In this document: positions 33,922 to 43,136 of the stretch, one piece after another
Position numbering within the stretch: position 1 is the stretch's first letter
Layout: the number at the start of each line of letters is the position of its first letter
NCBI GenBank assembly: GCA_028875855.1
Contig: JAGWVA010000031.1
Span: forward strand, 1 to 45,940
DNA length: 45,940 nucleotides
Source of the DNA: Paracoccaceae bacterium
Lineage (GTDB): Bacteria > Pseudomonadota > Alphaproteobacteria > Rhodobacterales > Rhodobacteraceae
Reading direction: 5' to 3'
Translations under genes and position numbers: made by a program
The notes under the pieces: model-generated
The model's input: only the letters and a program-made list of their open reading frames with translations
Databases searched by the model: none
Told to the model about the DNA's origin: nothing

Positions 33922-35055
33922 ATGGACCAGCAAAATACGACCGCCAAGGAGGCCCGCGAGGCCGAGGTGAAACCTTTCCCGGCGCGCACCGAGGCGGCGC
34001 CCGCCAAGAAGGGCAGCCGCAAGCGTCTGGTGCTTGGCGCCGTGGCGCTGATCGCGCTCGGGCTGGCGGGCAAGGAAGGCTATGCCTACTGGACGGTCGG
34101 CCAATACATGATCTCGACCGACGACGCCTATCTGAAGGCCGACATCACCGCCATCGCGCCCAAGGTGCAGGGCTACGTCAAGCAGATCGCGGTGCAGGAA
34201 AACCAGAAGGTGAAGGCGGGCGACGTGCTGTTCCGACTGGATGACGGCGACTATACCAACGCGCTGAAGTCGGCCCAGAACCAGGTCGCGACGCAGGACG
34301 TAACCATTAAGCGCATCGCCGCCCAGGTGAAAGCCGCCGAGGCCACCGTGGGCGAGGCACAGGCACAGAAAGTGGCCGCCGAGGCCGGGTTGAAGAACGC
34401 GCAACTGAAATACAACCGCGTCGAGGCGCTGGCGAAATCTTCGGTCGCCGCGCAGTCGGCGGTGGACGACGCGGTGGCCGCGCTCGATCAGGCCCGGGCC
34501 TCGGTGACCGGCGCGAATGCCGCCATCGCGGCCGCGCAGGCGAACGTGAGCGTCCTTCAGGCGCAGGGCTCCGAGGCGCAAAGCCAGTTGGCCAGCCTGA
34601 AGCTGGCCGTCGATCAGGCGCAGCGCAACCTTGACCGCACGGTGCTGCGTGCGCCGGTCGACGGCGTGGTGGCCAACCTCGCCGTGCGCGAAGGCGATCT
34701 TGTGTCGCCGGGGCAGAAGATCGCGGCCGTCGTGCCGACCGATGCGATCTATGTCGAGGCGAATTACAAGGAAACCCAGATCCCGGGCATCGCTCCGGGT
34801 GCCGAGGTGAAGGTGACCATCGACGCGCTGCCGGGGAAAAGCTTCACCGGCACCGTGACCTCGCTGGCGCCGGCGACGGGATCGGAATTCTCGCTGCTGC
34901 CGCCGCAGAACGCGACCGGCAACTTCACCAAGGTCGTCCAGCGCGTTCCGGTGCGCATCAGCCTGCCCAAGGCGCTGCTGGAGACGGGCCGTCTGCGCGC
35001 GGGCCTCAGCGCGGTCGTCGAGGTTGACCGCCGCACCAGCCCGGAAGGCAAGTAA
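33922..35055 (+). CDS. emrA: EmrA/HlyD-type membrane fusion protein
   Basis: Periplasmic adaptor of a tripartite efflux pump, 377 residues. A basic N-terminus precedes one membrane helix (about 34-54). Then come a lipoyl half-motif (STDDAYLKADITAIAPKVQGYV), a long Ala/Gln-rich coiled-coil hairpin (about 105-235, KSAQNQVATQ...), the second half-motif (TVLRAPVDGVVANLAVREGDLV) and beta-barrel segments. It should bridge the EmrB transporter encoded three bases downstream and an outer-membrane channel found elsewhere. It is divergent from and presumably repressed by the TetR regulator. Confidence 0.88.
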   Translation: MDQQNTTAKEAREAEVKPFPARTEAAPAKKGSRKRLVLGAVALIALGLAGKEGYAYWTVGQYMISTDDAYLKADITAIAPKVQGYVKQIAVQENQKVKAGDVLFRLDDGDYTNALKSAQNQVATQDVTIKRIAAQVKAAEATVGEAQAQKVAAEAGLKNAQLKYNRVEALAKSSVAAQSAVDDAVAALDQARASVTGANAAIAAAQANVSVLQAQGSEAQSQLASLKLAVDQAQRNLDRTVLRAPVDGVVANLAVREGDLVSPGQKIAAVVPTDAIYVEANYKETQIPGIAPGAEVKVTIDALPGKSFTGTVTSLAPATGSEFSLLPPQNATGNFTKVVQRVPVRISLPKALLETGRLRAGLSAVVEVDRRTSPEGK

Positions 35056-35058
35056 GCC

Positions 35059-36609
35059 ATGGCCCCCGAAGGCTCCCTGACCCCGCGGCGGGTGTTCGCC
35101 TTTCTGTCGATGGTCTTCGGCATGTTCATGGCGATCCTCGACATCCAGATCGTCGCGGCCTCGCTGTCCGAGATCCAGGCCGGTCTTTCGGCAAGTTCCG
35201 AAGAGGTCGCCTGGGTGCAGACCGCCTACCTCATTGCCGAGGTGGTGATGATCCCGCTGTCGGGCATCCTTGGCCGGATCCTGTCAACGCGGGTCCTGTT
35301 CACCGTCTCGGCCATCGGTTTCACGGGGGCCTCGTTCCTGTGTTCGACCGCGACCAGCATCGACCAGATGATGATCTACCGGGCGATCCAGGGCTTCATC
35401 GGGGGCGGCATGATCCCGTCGGTCTTCGCGGCGGCCTTCACGATCTTTCCGCCCTCGAAGCAGAACATCGTCTCGCCCATGATCGGGCTGGTGGCGACGC
35501 TCGCGCCGACGGTGGGCCCGACGATCGGCGGCTATCTGTCGGACACGTTCTCCTGGCACTGGCTGTTCCTGGTCAACGTGGTCCCCGGCATCCTCGTCGC
35601 CATCGCGGCATGGAACCTGATCGACTTCGACAAGCCCGAGCCCGAACTGATGAAGGACTTCGACTGGTTCGGTCTTCTGGGCATGGGCGCGATGCTGGGC
35701 GGTCTGGAATATGTGCTCGAGGAAGGGCCGCAGCACGACTGGCTGTCGGACAATGCCGTGCGGACCATGGCGATCATCAGCGCCTCGGGGGCCATCCTGT
35801 TCGTCTGGCGCACGATCCGCGCCAAGCTTCCGGTGGTGGACATGACCGCCTTCCGCAACACCAACTTCGCGGTGGGCTGCGTCTTTTCCTTCGTGCTGGG
35901 CATCGGGCTTTACGGGCTGACCTACCTCTACCCGGTCTATCTTGCCGCGATCCGGGGCTATGACAGCCTGATGATCGGCGAGACGATGTTCGTCTCGGGG
36001 CTCGCGATGTTCTGCACCGCGCCGGTCTCGGGGATGCTGTCCTCGAAGCTCGACCCGCGCTTCATGCTGGTGGTGGGCTTCGTGGGGTTCGGCACGTCCT
36101 GCTGGATGCTGACGGGCATGACCGACCAATGGGATTTCTGGGAACTGCTCGTGCCGCAGATCCTGCGGGGAATGTCGCTGATGCTGTGCATGGTGCCAAT
36201 CAACAACCTCGCGCTCGGGACACTTGATCCGATGCGGCTCAAGGGGGCGTCAGGGCTCTACAACCTGATGCGCAACCTTGGCGGGGCGGTCGGTCTCGCG
36301 ATCATCAACACGCTTCTGGTGAAGCGCGGGACGCTGCATTACGAGCGGATCGCCGAGGGGCTGAACTGGGCCAATGCAACGGCGATGGGCACGCTGAACC
36401 AGATCACCCAGGGGATGGGCGCTTCGGGCGTCGCCGACCCGCAGACCGGCGCGCTGGCGCAACTGTCGGGCATGGTGCATCGGCAGGCGACCGTGATGTC
36501 CTTCATCGACGTGTTCTTCCTGCTGACGTTCCTGTTCCTCGCGCTGTCGCTGCTGGCGGTGGCCATGCAGAAGCCGCGCGCCCGGGGCGGCGCGGGCGGA
36601 GGTCACTGA
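35059..36609 (+). CDS. emrB: EmrB-type MFS multidrug efflux transporter (DHA2, 14 helices)
   Basis: Inner-membrane proton antiporter of 516 residues with about 14 hydrophobic helices. The start MFGMFMAILDIQIVAASLSEI and the WVQTAYLIAEVVMIPLSGIL segment are typical of DHA2 transporters, as is motif C in GPTIGGYLSD. It ejects hydrophobic toxic compounds with EmrA. The start ATG is three bases after the emrA stop. A hairpin follows the stop and separates it from the convergent pepT. Confidence 0.88.
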   Translation: MAPEGSLTPRRVFAFLSMVFGMFMAILDIQIVAASLSEIQAGLSASSEEVAWVQTAYLIAEVVMIPLSGILGRILSTRVLFTVSAIGFTGASFLCSTATSIDQMMIYRAIQGFIGGGMIPSVFAAAFTIFPPSKQNIVSPMIGLVATLAPTVGPTIGGYLSDTFSWHWLFLVNVVPGILVAIAAWNLIDFDKPEPELMKDFDWFGLLGMGAMLGGLEYVLEEGPQHDWLSDNAVRTMAIISASGAILFVWRTIRAKLPVVDMTAFRNTNFAVGCVFSFVLGIGLYGLTYLYPVYLAAIRGYDSLMIGETMFVSGLAMFCTAPVSGMLSSKLDPRFMLVVGFVGFGTSCWMLTGMTDQWDFWELLVPQILRGMSLMLCMVPINNLALGTLDPMRLKGASGLYNLMRNLGGAVGLAIINTLLVKRGTLHYERIAEGLNWANATAMGTLNQITQGMGASGVADPQTGALAQLSGMVHRQATVMSFIDVFFLLTFLFLALSLLAVAMQKPRARGGAGGGH

Positions 36610-36617
36610 GCCCGGGA

Positions 36618-36647
36618 CCGACAGCGCCGTTTCGGGGGCGCTGTCGG
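36618..36647. terminator. Bidirectional hairpin between emrB and pepT
   Basis: CCGACAGCGCC and GGCGCTGTCGG are exact complements (11 pairs) around an 8-base loop GTTTCGGG, located between the convergent stops. It has no U-run but is positioned to end both transcripts. Confidence 0.62.
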
Positions 36648-36670
36648 CAGGGGCAACGGCCGCGGGCGAT

Positions 36671-37918
36671 CTAGCCCTTCGCCCCGGCAAGCTCCGCGAG
36701 CTTCACGCAGACCTGCGTGGCCCGGGCCATGTCCTGAACGCTGATCCATTCCAGCGGCCCGTGAATTTCCTGCATGCCGGTGAAGATGTTGGGCGTGGGC
36801 ACCCCCATTTCGGTCAGCCGCGAACCGTCGGTGCCGCCCCGGATCGGGACGGAGACGGGATCGAGCCCCGCCGCGCGACAGGCCGCGCGGGCAAGATCGA
36901 CCGGCGTCATGTCCTTCTCCAGCCAGTAGCGCATGTTGCGGTATTGCGGCCGGATCGTGCAGTCGATCGCCGCGCGCGGCTCGGTCGCCTGAACCGCTGC
37001 GCAGACCTGACGCAGCAGCGCGCCCTTGGCCTCCAGCCCGTCCAGTTCGAAATCCCGCAGGATGAATTTCATCTCGGCCTCTGCGGCGGTGCCCTTCACC
37101 TCGTAAAGATGCAAGAACCCGTCCCGCCCCTCGGTCACCTCGGGCGTCAGCGTCGCCTGAGGAAGGGTCGCGATGATCTTGGCGACAAGGTGCAGGGCAT
37201 TGACCAGCTTGCCCTTCGCCCAGCCGGGATGGGCCGAGACGCCAGTGACCTTGACGACCCCCTGATCGGCCGAGAAGCTTTCATATTCGATCTCGCCCGG
37301 CTTCGAGCCGTCGAACGTATAGGCGAAATCGGCGCGGATGTCCTTGGCCAGCCGGGGATCGACGCCCCGCCCGATTTCCTCGTCCGGGGTGAAGGCCACG
37401 CGGATCGTCCCGTGCGGGATCTCGGGATGCGTCAGCAGGTGACGCATCGCCGTCATGATGATCGCCACGCCCGCCTTGTCATCCGCGCCCAACAGGGTCG
37501 TGCCGCTCGCCGTGATGATGTCGTCACCCTGCTTCTCGCCAAGGTAGGGAGAGGTTTCCGGCGACAGCAGCAGCCCCGGCGCGTCCGGGAAGGTGATCGT
37601 GCCGCCGTTGTAGCCGCGATGGACCCGCGGCTTCACCCCGGTCGCATTGAACTGGGGCGCGGTATCGACATGGGCCAGAAGCCCCATCACCGGCGCGGCG
37701 TGATCCACAGTGGCCGGGATCGTCGCAAGCACCACGCCGTAATCGGTCACCTCGACCTCGGCCGCGCCGATCCCGGTCAGCTCGTCGCGCAGCATGTGCA
37801 GCAGATCGAACTGGATCGCGGTGCTTGGCGCGGTGGCAGAGGTCTCGTCGCTCTGGCTGTCCACCGCCGCGTAACGCACCAGCCGCTGTTCCAGTTCGCT
37901 GTCGAATTCGGTTCTCAT
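36671..37918 (-). CDS. pepT: Peptidase T (tripeptide aminopeptidase)
   Basis: Cytosolic dizinc aminopeptidase of the M20B family, 415 residues, releasing N-terminal residues from tripeptides. Metal and catalytic motifs are GLLAHVDTAPQ, TLLGADDKAG, TPDEEIGRGVD and RGGTDGSRLTEMGVPTPNIF. Length matches PepT. The start at 37918 follows GGAGGA by about eight bases; 18 extra codons upstream are ignored. It is a single-gene unit, divergent from the NitT/TauT transporter. Confidence 0.92.
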   Translation of the reverse strand: MRTEFDSELEQRLVRYAAVDSQSDETSATAPSTAIQFDLLHMLRDELTGIGAAEVEVTDYGVVLATIPATVDHAAPVMGLLAHVDTAPQFNATGVKPRVHRGYNGGTITFPDAPGLLLSPETSPYLGEKQGDDIITASGTTLLGADDKAGVAIIMTAMRHLLTHPEIPHGTIRVAFTPDEEIGRGVDPRLAKDIRADFAYTFDGSKPGEIEYESFSADQGVVKVTGVSAHPGWAKGKLVNALHLVAKIIATLPQATLTPEVTEGRDGFLHLYEVKGTAAEAEMKFILRDFELDGLEAKGALLRQVCAAVQATEPRAAIDCTIRPQYRNMRYWLEKDMTPVDLARAACRAAGLDPVSVPIRGGTDGSRLTEMGVPTPNIFTGMQEIHGPLEWISVQDMARATQVCVKLAELAGAKG

Positions 37919-38025
37919 CTGGCATTCCTCCGGTCCTGCCCGCATGAGCCGATGGCGCGCGACGGAAGTCAAGCCGACCCGTCTTCACAAGCCGCATCGC
38001 AGGAGGTCCGGGCGTCGGGAAGCGT

Positions 38026-38054
38026 TTGACTGTCCCCCCGGCCCTGCCTAGGCT
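38026..38054 (+). promoter_or_regulatory. Promoter for the NitT/TauT-type transporter operon
   Basis: TTGACT (38026-38031), 17 bases, TAGGCT (38049-38054), 28 bases before the start. This is the best sigma-70 match among the candidates in the window. Confidence 0.55.
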
Positions 38055-38082
38055 CGCGCCATTCGCAGAGGGAGGGGATCGA

Positions 38083-39111
38083 ATGACCACGACGCGCAGA
38101 GAGTTCATCGCCGCGGCCGGCAGCCTTGTGGCGGCCAGCCCGTTCATCGGCCTTCGCGCCGCGCATGCGGCGGGCACGAAGCTCAACGTGGGCATCCTGT
38201 CGCTCACCTCGCATGCCCCGGCCATCATTGCCAAGGGCAAGGGCTATTTCGCCGAGGCCGGGCTTGACGTGACCTTCGTGAGCTTTCAGGCGGCGCAGCC
38301 GATGGCCGTGGCGATCGCCTCGGGCGACGTCGATTTCGGCATGACCGCGATCACCGGCGGGCTGGTCAGCTTGGCCGACAAGAACGCCGTGCGGATCATC
38401 GGGGGCGCGCTTCAGGAAACCCCCGGCATCGAGGGGCAGAAGATCCTCGCGTCGAAGAAGGCCCATGACGCGGGCCTGACGAAGCCCGAACTGCTCAAGG
38501 GTCATTCCTTCGGCACCACCACGGCGGGCGCGTCCTTCAACTACATGGCCGACATGATCGCCAAGAAGGCGGGCTTCCCGGCCAGCGACATCCGCATGGT
38601 GCCGCTGCAAAAGGTGCCCGCGGTGATCGCCGCTCTGAAGACCGGTCAGATCGACGCCTGGTCCATCGTGCCGAACATCGCCGACGCGCTGACACGCGGC
38701 AAGGACGTGGTCGAGATCGGCAAGATCGCCGACTACATCCCGGATTATCAGGTCACGACGGTCTTCACCTCGGCGAAGAACGCGGACGGCAAGCCCGAAC
38801 TGGTCAAGGCCTACCTTGCCGCGCTGTCGAAGGGGATCGACGACTACAACGCCGCGCTGGTGCACAAGACCGCCAGCCCGGCCGAGGTCGATGCCATCGT
38901 CAAGATGATCCACCAGCATGTCTATACCAGCATGCCGCTCGAGAAGGCCGCCCCCGCCATCCGCGCAGGCGCAATGCTGATCAATCCCGGCTGCCAGTTG
39001 AAGCTGTCAAGCGTGCAAAGCCAGCTCGACTGGCTGAAGGGGATGCACATGGCCCCCGCCGGGGTGACCATGGAGAAGCTGGTGAACACCTCCTATGTCA
39101 AGACGTTCTGA
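38083..39111 (+). CDS. NitT/TauT-family ABC transporter substrate-binding protein
   Basis: Periplasmic receptor of 342 residues with a Tat-type signal (TTTRREFIAAAGSLVAAS, cleavage near AHAAG). The mature domain has the NMT1/THI5-like fold: LNVGILSLTSHAPAIIAKGKGYFAEAGLDVTF, followed by the ASGDVDFG block. Members bind nitrate, sulfonates, thiamine precursors or aromatic acids; nothing in the sequence identifies the ligand. The start ATG follows GGGAGGGG. The ATPase and permease genes follow in order. Confidence 0.86.
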   Translation: MTTTRREFIAAAGSLVAASPFIGLRAAHAAGTKLNVGILSLTSHAPAIIAKGKGYFAEAGLDVTFVSFQAAQPMAVAIASGDVDFGMTAITGGLVSLADKNAVRIIGGALQETPGIEGQKILASKKAHDAGLTKPELLKGHSFGTTTAGASFNYMADMIAKKAGFPASDIRMVPLQKVPAVIAALKTGQIDAWSIVPNIADALTRGKDVVEIGKIADYIPDYQVTTVFTSAKNADGKPELVKAYLAALSKGIDDYNAALVHKTASPAEVDAIVKMIHQHVYTSMPLEKAAPAIRAGAMLINPGCQLKLSSVQSQLDWLKGMHMAPAGVTMEKLVNTSYVKTF

Positions 39112-39141
39112 CCCCGGTCGCGGGCGCGGGGGAATGGGCCG

Positions 39142-39912
39142 ATGCGGCTTCTTCTGAACGGGATCACCCATTCCTACGGCCCCACCGAGGTGCTGCGCGA
39201 CGTCTCTTTCACCGTCGAGGACGCCGAGATCGTCTGCATCATCGGCCCCTCGGGCTGCGGCAAGTCCACGCTTCTGCGCTTCCTTGGCGGGTTGGAAAAG
39301 CCTGACGGCGGCGCTGTCCTGATGTCGGGCAACGCGCCCGAGGGGAGCCTGAACCCGCTGACTTACGTCTTTCAGGATTTCGCGCTGCTTCCTTGGCGGA
39401 CGGTCGAGGGCAACATCTCGCTCGTGCTCGAGGACCACGGCATCAGCGGCGGCGCGGCGCGCGCGGTGATCGACGGGGTTCTGGCGCGCACGAAGCTGTC
39501 GGATTTCCGCAAGGCCTGGCCGCGGCAGCTGTCGGGCGGGATGAAGCAGCGCGTGGCGATCGCACGGGCGCTGGCCGTTCGACCCGCCGTCATGCTGATG
39601 GACGAGCCGCTCTCCGCGCTCGACAGCCAGACGCGCGAGTTGCTGATGGACGACTTCCTCGATCTGTGGCAGCGCGAGCGGTTCTCGTCCGTCTATGTCA
39701 CGCACAACCTTTCCGAGGCGGTGCGCCTTGGCCATCGCATCGTCGTCCTGAGCCGCAGGCCCGGCCAGGTCCGCGAGATCATCGAGATCGACATGCCCCT
39801 TGAGGACCGCCCCCACCGCACGGCTGAACTGGAGCCGATACGGCAAAAGCTCTGGGACATGCTGCGCGACGAGGCCCGCGCCGCCGACAGGGAGCTGACC
39901 GATGCCCCGTGA
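39142..39912 (+). CDS. NitT/TauT-family ABC transporter ATPase
   Basis: Nucleotide-binding subunit, 256 residues. Walker [11 protein letters not shown]-loop [15 protein letters not shown], signature [15 protein letters not shown], Walker [13 protein letters not shown] and switch VTHNLSEAV are all standard for the TauB/SsuB group. Its end overlaps the permease start by 11 bases. Confidence 0.9.
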   Translation: MRLLLNGITHSYGPTEVLRDVSFTVEDAEIVCIIGPSGCGKSTLLRFLGGLEKPDGGAVLMSGNAPEGSLNPLTYVFQDFALLPWRTVEGNISLVLEDHGISGGAARAVIDGVLARTKLSDFRKAWPRQLSGGMKQRVAIARALAVRPAVMLMDEPLSALDSQTRELLMDDFLDLWQRERFSSVYVTHNLSEAVRLGHRIVVLSRRPGQVREIIEIDMPLEDRPHRTAELEPIRQKLWDMLRDEARAADRELTDAP

Positions 39913-40729
39913 CACCGGCCGCCTGTCCGCCCCCGCCCCGCAGGATGCGCGCCCCGTTCCGTTCCGGGGCGGCGGCTTCCGGCACCGCCCGCATCCCTGG
40001 CTACCCCCGATCGTCTTCGCGGCCCTCCTCGCCCTTTGGGCGACCGGCTCGGCCAGCGGCATCATAAGCCCCGTCGCCCTGCCCGCACCCGCCGATGTCT
40101 ATGCTGCCTTCCGCGATCTGGTGGTCACCGGAATGCTCTGGACGCATCTGTCCGTCAGCCTCTACCGGCTGGGCGTGGGCTGGGCGCTTGGCGCGGCGCT
40201 CGGCGTCGCAGCCGGTCTGACCATCGGGCTCTTCTCGCTCGTGCGCGCGGGGCTGCTGCCGCTCGTCTCGGCACTGTTCCCGGTGCCCAAGATCGCGCTT
40301 TTGCCGCTTTTCATCATCTGGTTCGGCATCGGCGAGGGCTCGAAGATCGCCACCATCGTCTTCGGCACCTTCTTTCCCACCGTGATCTCGACCTACAGCG
40401 GGGTGGATGGGGTGGACCGCAACCTGATCCGCATGGGGCAGTCCTTCGGGCTCACCTGGTCCTCGATCGTGCGCAAGATCATCTTGCCGGGCGCCATGCC
40501 GGCGATCCTGTCGGGCTTCCGCATCTCGATCTCGATTGCCATCGTGCTTCTGGTCGCGGCCGAGATGATCGGTGCGCAATACGGGATCGGCGCCTATATC
40601 CTGATGGCGGGGTCGCTCTTCGCGCTTGGGCAACTGATCGCGGGGGTCATCATCCTGTCGGTCATCGGGCTCGGGGCAAGCTGGCTGATCGGGCGGGCGG
40701 AGCGCAAGCTGCTGGACTGGCGCGGTTAA
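39902..40729 (+). CDS. NitT/TauT-family ABC transporter permease
   Basis: Inner-membrane subunit, 275 residues, with an extended Pro/Arg-rich N-terminus (about 35 residues) and roughly six helices. The conserved cytoplasmic loop (DRNLIRMGQSFGLTWSSIVRKIILPGAMPAILSGFRIS) contains the EAA-type motif that contacts the ATPase. It completes the importer starting at 38083. Confidence 0.88.
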   Translation: MPRDTGRLSAPAPQDARPVPFRGGGFRHRPHPWLPPIVFAALLALWATGSASGIISPVALPAPADVYAAFRDLVVTGMLWTHLSVSLYRLGVGWALGAALGVAAGLTIGLFSLVRAGLLPLVSALFPVPKIALLPLFIIWFGIGEGSKIATIVFGTFFPTVISTYSGVDGVDRNLIRMGQSFGLTWSSIVRKIILPGAMPAILSGFRISISIAIVLLVAAEMIGAQYGIGAYILMAGSLFALGQLIAGVIILSVIGLGASWLIGRAERKLLDWRG

Positions 40730-40931
40730 TCGGCAGGCCGGACACAACCGCGGCATTCGGCCGCCGATCCCGCGCGATAGCCATTGAAGGCGCCTTGGCC
40801 CGTGATAACGTGGCCGCGGTTCCAGTAAGGCGGTGCGAGACCATGGGCCCTGCGCGTCCGGTGAGCGGCTTCACCCTTGTCTTCATGTCCCTTGGCGTCG
40901 CGGACAAGGCGCCGCGCTTGCGGGACATCGC

Positions 40932-41936
40932 ATGACGACCGATCGGATGACCCGACGCGGCTTCGCGAAGGGCGCGGCGCAGCTTCTGGGGCTTCCGGCC
41001 ATGGCCGGGCTGATCCCCGCCCAGGCCCTTGCCGCCAACCGCCCCCAAAACCTGCAGGAGCATTCTGCGCAGATGACCGCGAAGATCGTGCCGTTCGCCA
41101 CCTCGCCCTTCCCCTATCACGGAACGGTGCCCGACACCGGCGCGCCGTTCCTCGACTATACCGGGCCGGACGGTCGGCTTGGCCACCGCTCGCCCCGGGG
41201 CGGGGTCTATTACCTCGACCAGACCTATTCGGACCAAAGCGTGCTGCTGGCCATTCCGGGCAGCTTCGATCTGAACCGCAAGGCGGCCATCGTCGTGTTC
41301 TTCCACGGCAATCAGGCCACGTTGGAACGCGATGTGATCGGCAAGCAGCGGGTGTTGCAGCAGTTTCAGGCGGCCCGCATCAACGCGGCCTTCGTCGCCC
41401 CGCAACTGGCGGTGGACGCGCTTGATTCCAGCGCCGGCAAGTTCTGGGAACCCGGCGCCTTCGCCCGTTTCATGGCCGAAGCCGCGACGCGTCTGGCCGA
41501 GCTTTGGGGCGACCCGGCGGCCTGGGTCCATTTCGCGGGCCTGCCGATCATCATGGTCGCCTTCTCGGGCGGCTACGACCCGATGATCTTCGCCGCGACC
41601 GAAGGCCGGGTCGGCAACCGCGTCGCAGGCATGGTCCTGCTGGATGCGCTGTTCGGCGAAGAGGAGCTTTTTGCCTTCTGGATCAGCCAGAACCGCAACC
41701 GCGCCTTCTTCCTGTCGGCCTATACCGAGGCCGCGCAGGGCCCGAACGAAACGGTGATGAGCAGCCTGAAAGAGGACGACGTGCGCTTTACAACGCACGC
41801 GCCTCGCTGGCTCGGGCCCGGCACGATCAGTTTTTTCGAGACGCCCAACGTGGACCACGTGGACTACATCACTCAGGCCTGGGTGAAGGACCCCGTGACA
41901 TGGACGCTTGACCGCGTGGCGGCCTTCGCCCGCTGA
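40932..41936 (+). CDS. Tat-exported alpha/beta-hydrolase-like protein
   Basis: Product of 334 residues. The N-terminus (MTRRGFAKGAAQLLGLPAMAGLIPAQALA) is a twin-arginine signal, so the protein should be periplasmic. The body resembles an alpha/beta hydrolase: an oxyanion-type strand AAIVVFFHGNQATLERD, a nucleophile-elbow-like IMVAFSGGYDP (Ser in AFSGG rather than GxSxG) and a late histidine in NVDHVDYI. Substrate unknown. I start at 40932 with the Tat signal; the in-frame ATG at 40833 would bury it. It follows the NitT/TauT importer by 202 bases in the same direction and may supply its substrate. Its stop forms a palindrome with the convergent thiolase stop. Confidence 0.65.
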   Translation: MTTDRMTRRGFAKGAAQLLGLPAMAGLIPAQALAANRPQNLQEHSAQMTAKIVPFATSPFPYHGTVPDTGAPFLDYTGPDGRLGHRSPRGGVYYLDQTYSDQSVLLAIPGSFDLNRKAAIVVFFHGNQATLERDVIGKQRVLQQFQAARINAAFVAPQLAVDALDSSAGKFWEPGAFARFMAEAATRLAELWGDPAAWVHFAGLPIIMVAFSGGYDPMIFAATEGRVGNRVAGMVLLDALFGEEELFAFWISQNRNRAFFLSAYTEAAQGPNETVMSSLKEDDVRFTTHAPRWLGPGTISFFETPNVDHVDYITQAWVKDPVTWTLDRVAAFAR

Positions 41937-41940
41937 CCGG

Positions 41941-43125
41941 TCAGGCCACCCGTTCCAGCGCGACCGCCGTCGCCTCGCCGCCCCCGATGCAGAGCGAGGC
42001 AACGCCGCGCGTCATCCCGTAACGTTCCATCGCCGCCAGAAGCGTGACCATCACCCGCGCGCCCGAAGCACCAATCGGATGGCCAAGCGCGCAGGCCCCG
42101 CCGTGGACGTTCACCTTGTCATGCGGCAGGTCCAGATCGCGCATCGCGGCCATCGTCACCACGGCAAAGGCCTCGTTCACCTCGAAAAGGTCCACGTCCT
42201 TCAGCGCCCAGCCGGTCTTGTCGGCCAGCTTGCGCATCGCGCCGATGGGCGCGGTGGGAAAGAGGCTCGGCTTGTCGGCATGGGTCGCGTGACCGACCAT
42301 CACCGCCAGAGGTGTCAGCCCCCGCCGCGCGGCCTCTGACCGGCGCATCAGCACGAGCGCCGCCGCCCCGTCCGAGATCGACGAAGAGTTGGCCGCCGTC
42401 ACCGTGCCGCCCTCGCGGAAGGCGGGCCGGAGCGTGGGGATCTTGTCCAGCCGCGCCTTGCCGGGCTGTTCGTCGATGGCGACCTCGGCCTGCCCCTTGC
42501 CCGCCTTCACGGTGACCGGCGTCACCTCGGCGGCAAAGGCGCCCCCTGCGATCGCCTTCTGCGCCCGGGTGAGCGAGGCGATGGCGAAATCGTCCTGCGC
42601 CTGGCGCGTGAACTGGTAGGCCTCGGCGCAGTCCTCGGCAAAGGTGCCCATCAGGCGGCCCTTGTCATAGGCGTCCTCGAGCCCGTCAAGGAACATGTGG
42701 TCGATCACCCGGCCATGTCCCATCCGGTAGCCCGACCGCGCCCGATCCAGCAGGTAGGGGGCGTTCGACATGCTTTCCATGCCGCCCGCCACGATCACGT
42801 CGGCGCTGCCCGCGGCCAGCATGTCATGGGCGAACATCGCCGCCCGCATCCCCGATCCGCACATCTTGTTCACCGTCGTGGCGCCCGCGCCCAAGGGCAG
42901 CCCCGCGCCAAGCGCCGCCTGCCGCGCGGGGGCCTGCCCCTGACCTGCGGGCAGAACGCAGCCCATGACGATTTCCTGCACATCCGCCGCCGGCACGCCC
43001 GCGCGCTCCACCGCCGCACGGATCGCGGCCGCGCCCAGCTCGGACGCCGTTGCGCCCGCGAGATCGCCCTGAAAGCCCCCCATGGGCGTGCGGGCCATGC
43101 CCACGATGACGATCGGATCTTCCAT
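41941..43125 (-). CDS. Acetyl-CoA acetyltransferase / thiolase
   Basis: Condensing or cleaving thiolase of 394 residues. The acylated cysteine is in NKMCGSGMRA, and the C-terminal HGGACALGHPIGASGARV plus LCIGGGEATA carry the catalytic His and Cys. It is either a degradative beta-ketothiolase or an acetoacetyl-CoA thiolase; size and sequence do not decide. The start at 43125 follows AGGGAGAG; an ATG five codons earlier overlaps the SDR stop (ATGA) and is possible. It is the third gene of the minus-strand acyl-CoA operon. Confidence 0.9.
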   Translation of the reverse strand: MEDPIVIVGMARTPMGGFQGDLAGATASELGAAAIRAAVERAGVPAADVQEIVMGCVLPAGQGQAPARQAALGAGLPLGAGATTVNKMCGSGMRAAMFAHDMLAAGSADVIVAGGMESMSNAPYLLDRARSGYRMGHGRVIDHMFLDGLEDAYDKGRLMGTFAEDCAEAYQFTRQAQDDFAIASLTRAQKAIAGGAFAAEVTPVTVKAGKGQAEVAIDEQPGKARLDKIPTLRPAFREGGTVTAANSSSISDGAAALVLMRRSEAARRGLTPLAVMVGHATHADKPSLFPTAPIGAMRKLADKTGWALKDVDLFEVNEAFAVVTMAAMRDLDLPHDKVNVHGGACALGHPIGASGARVMVTLLAAMERYGMTRGVASLCIGGGEATAVALERVA

Positions 43126-43136
43126 CTGTCTCTCCC

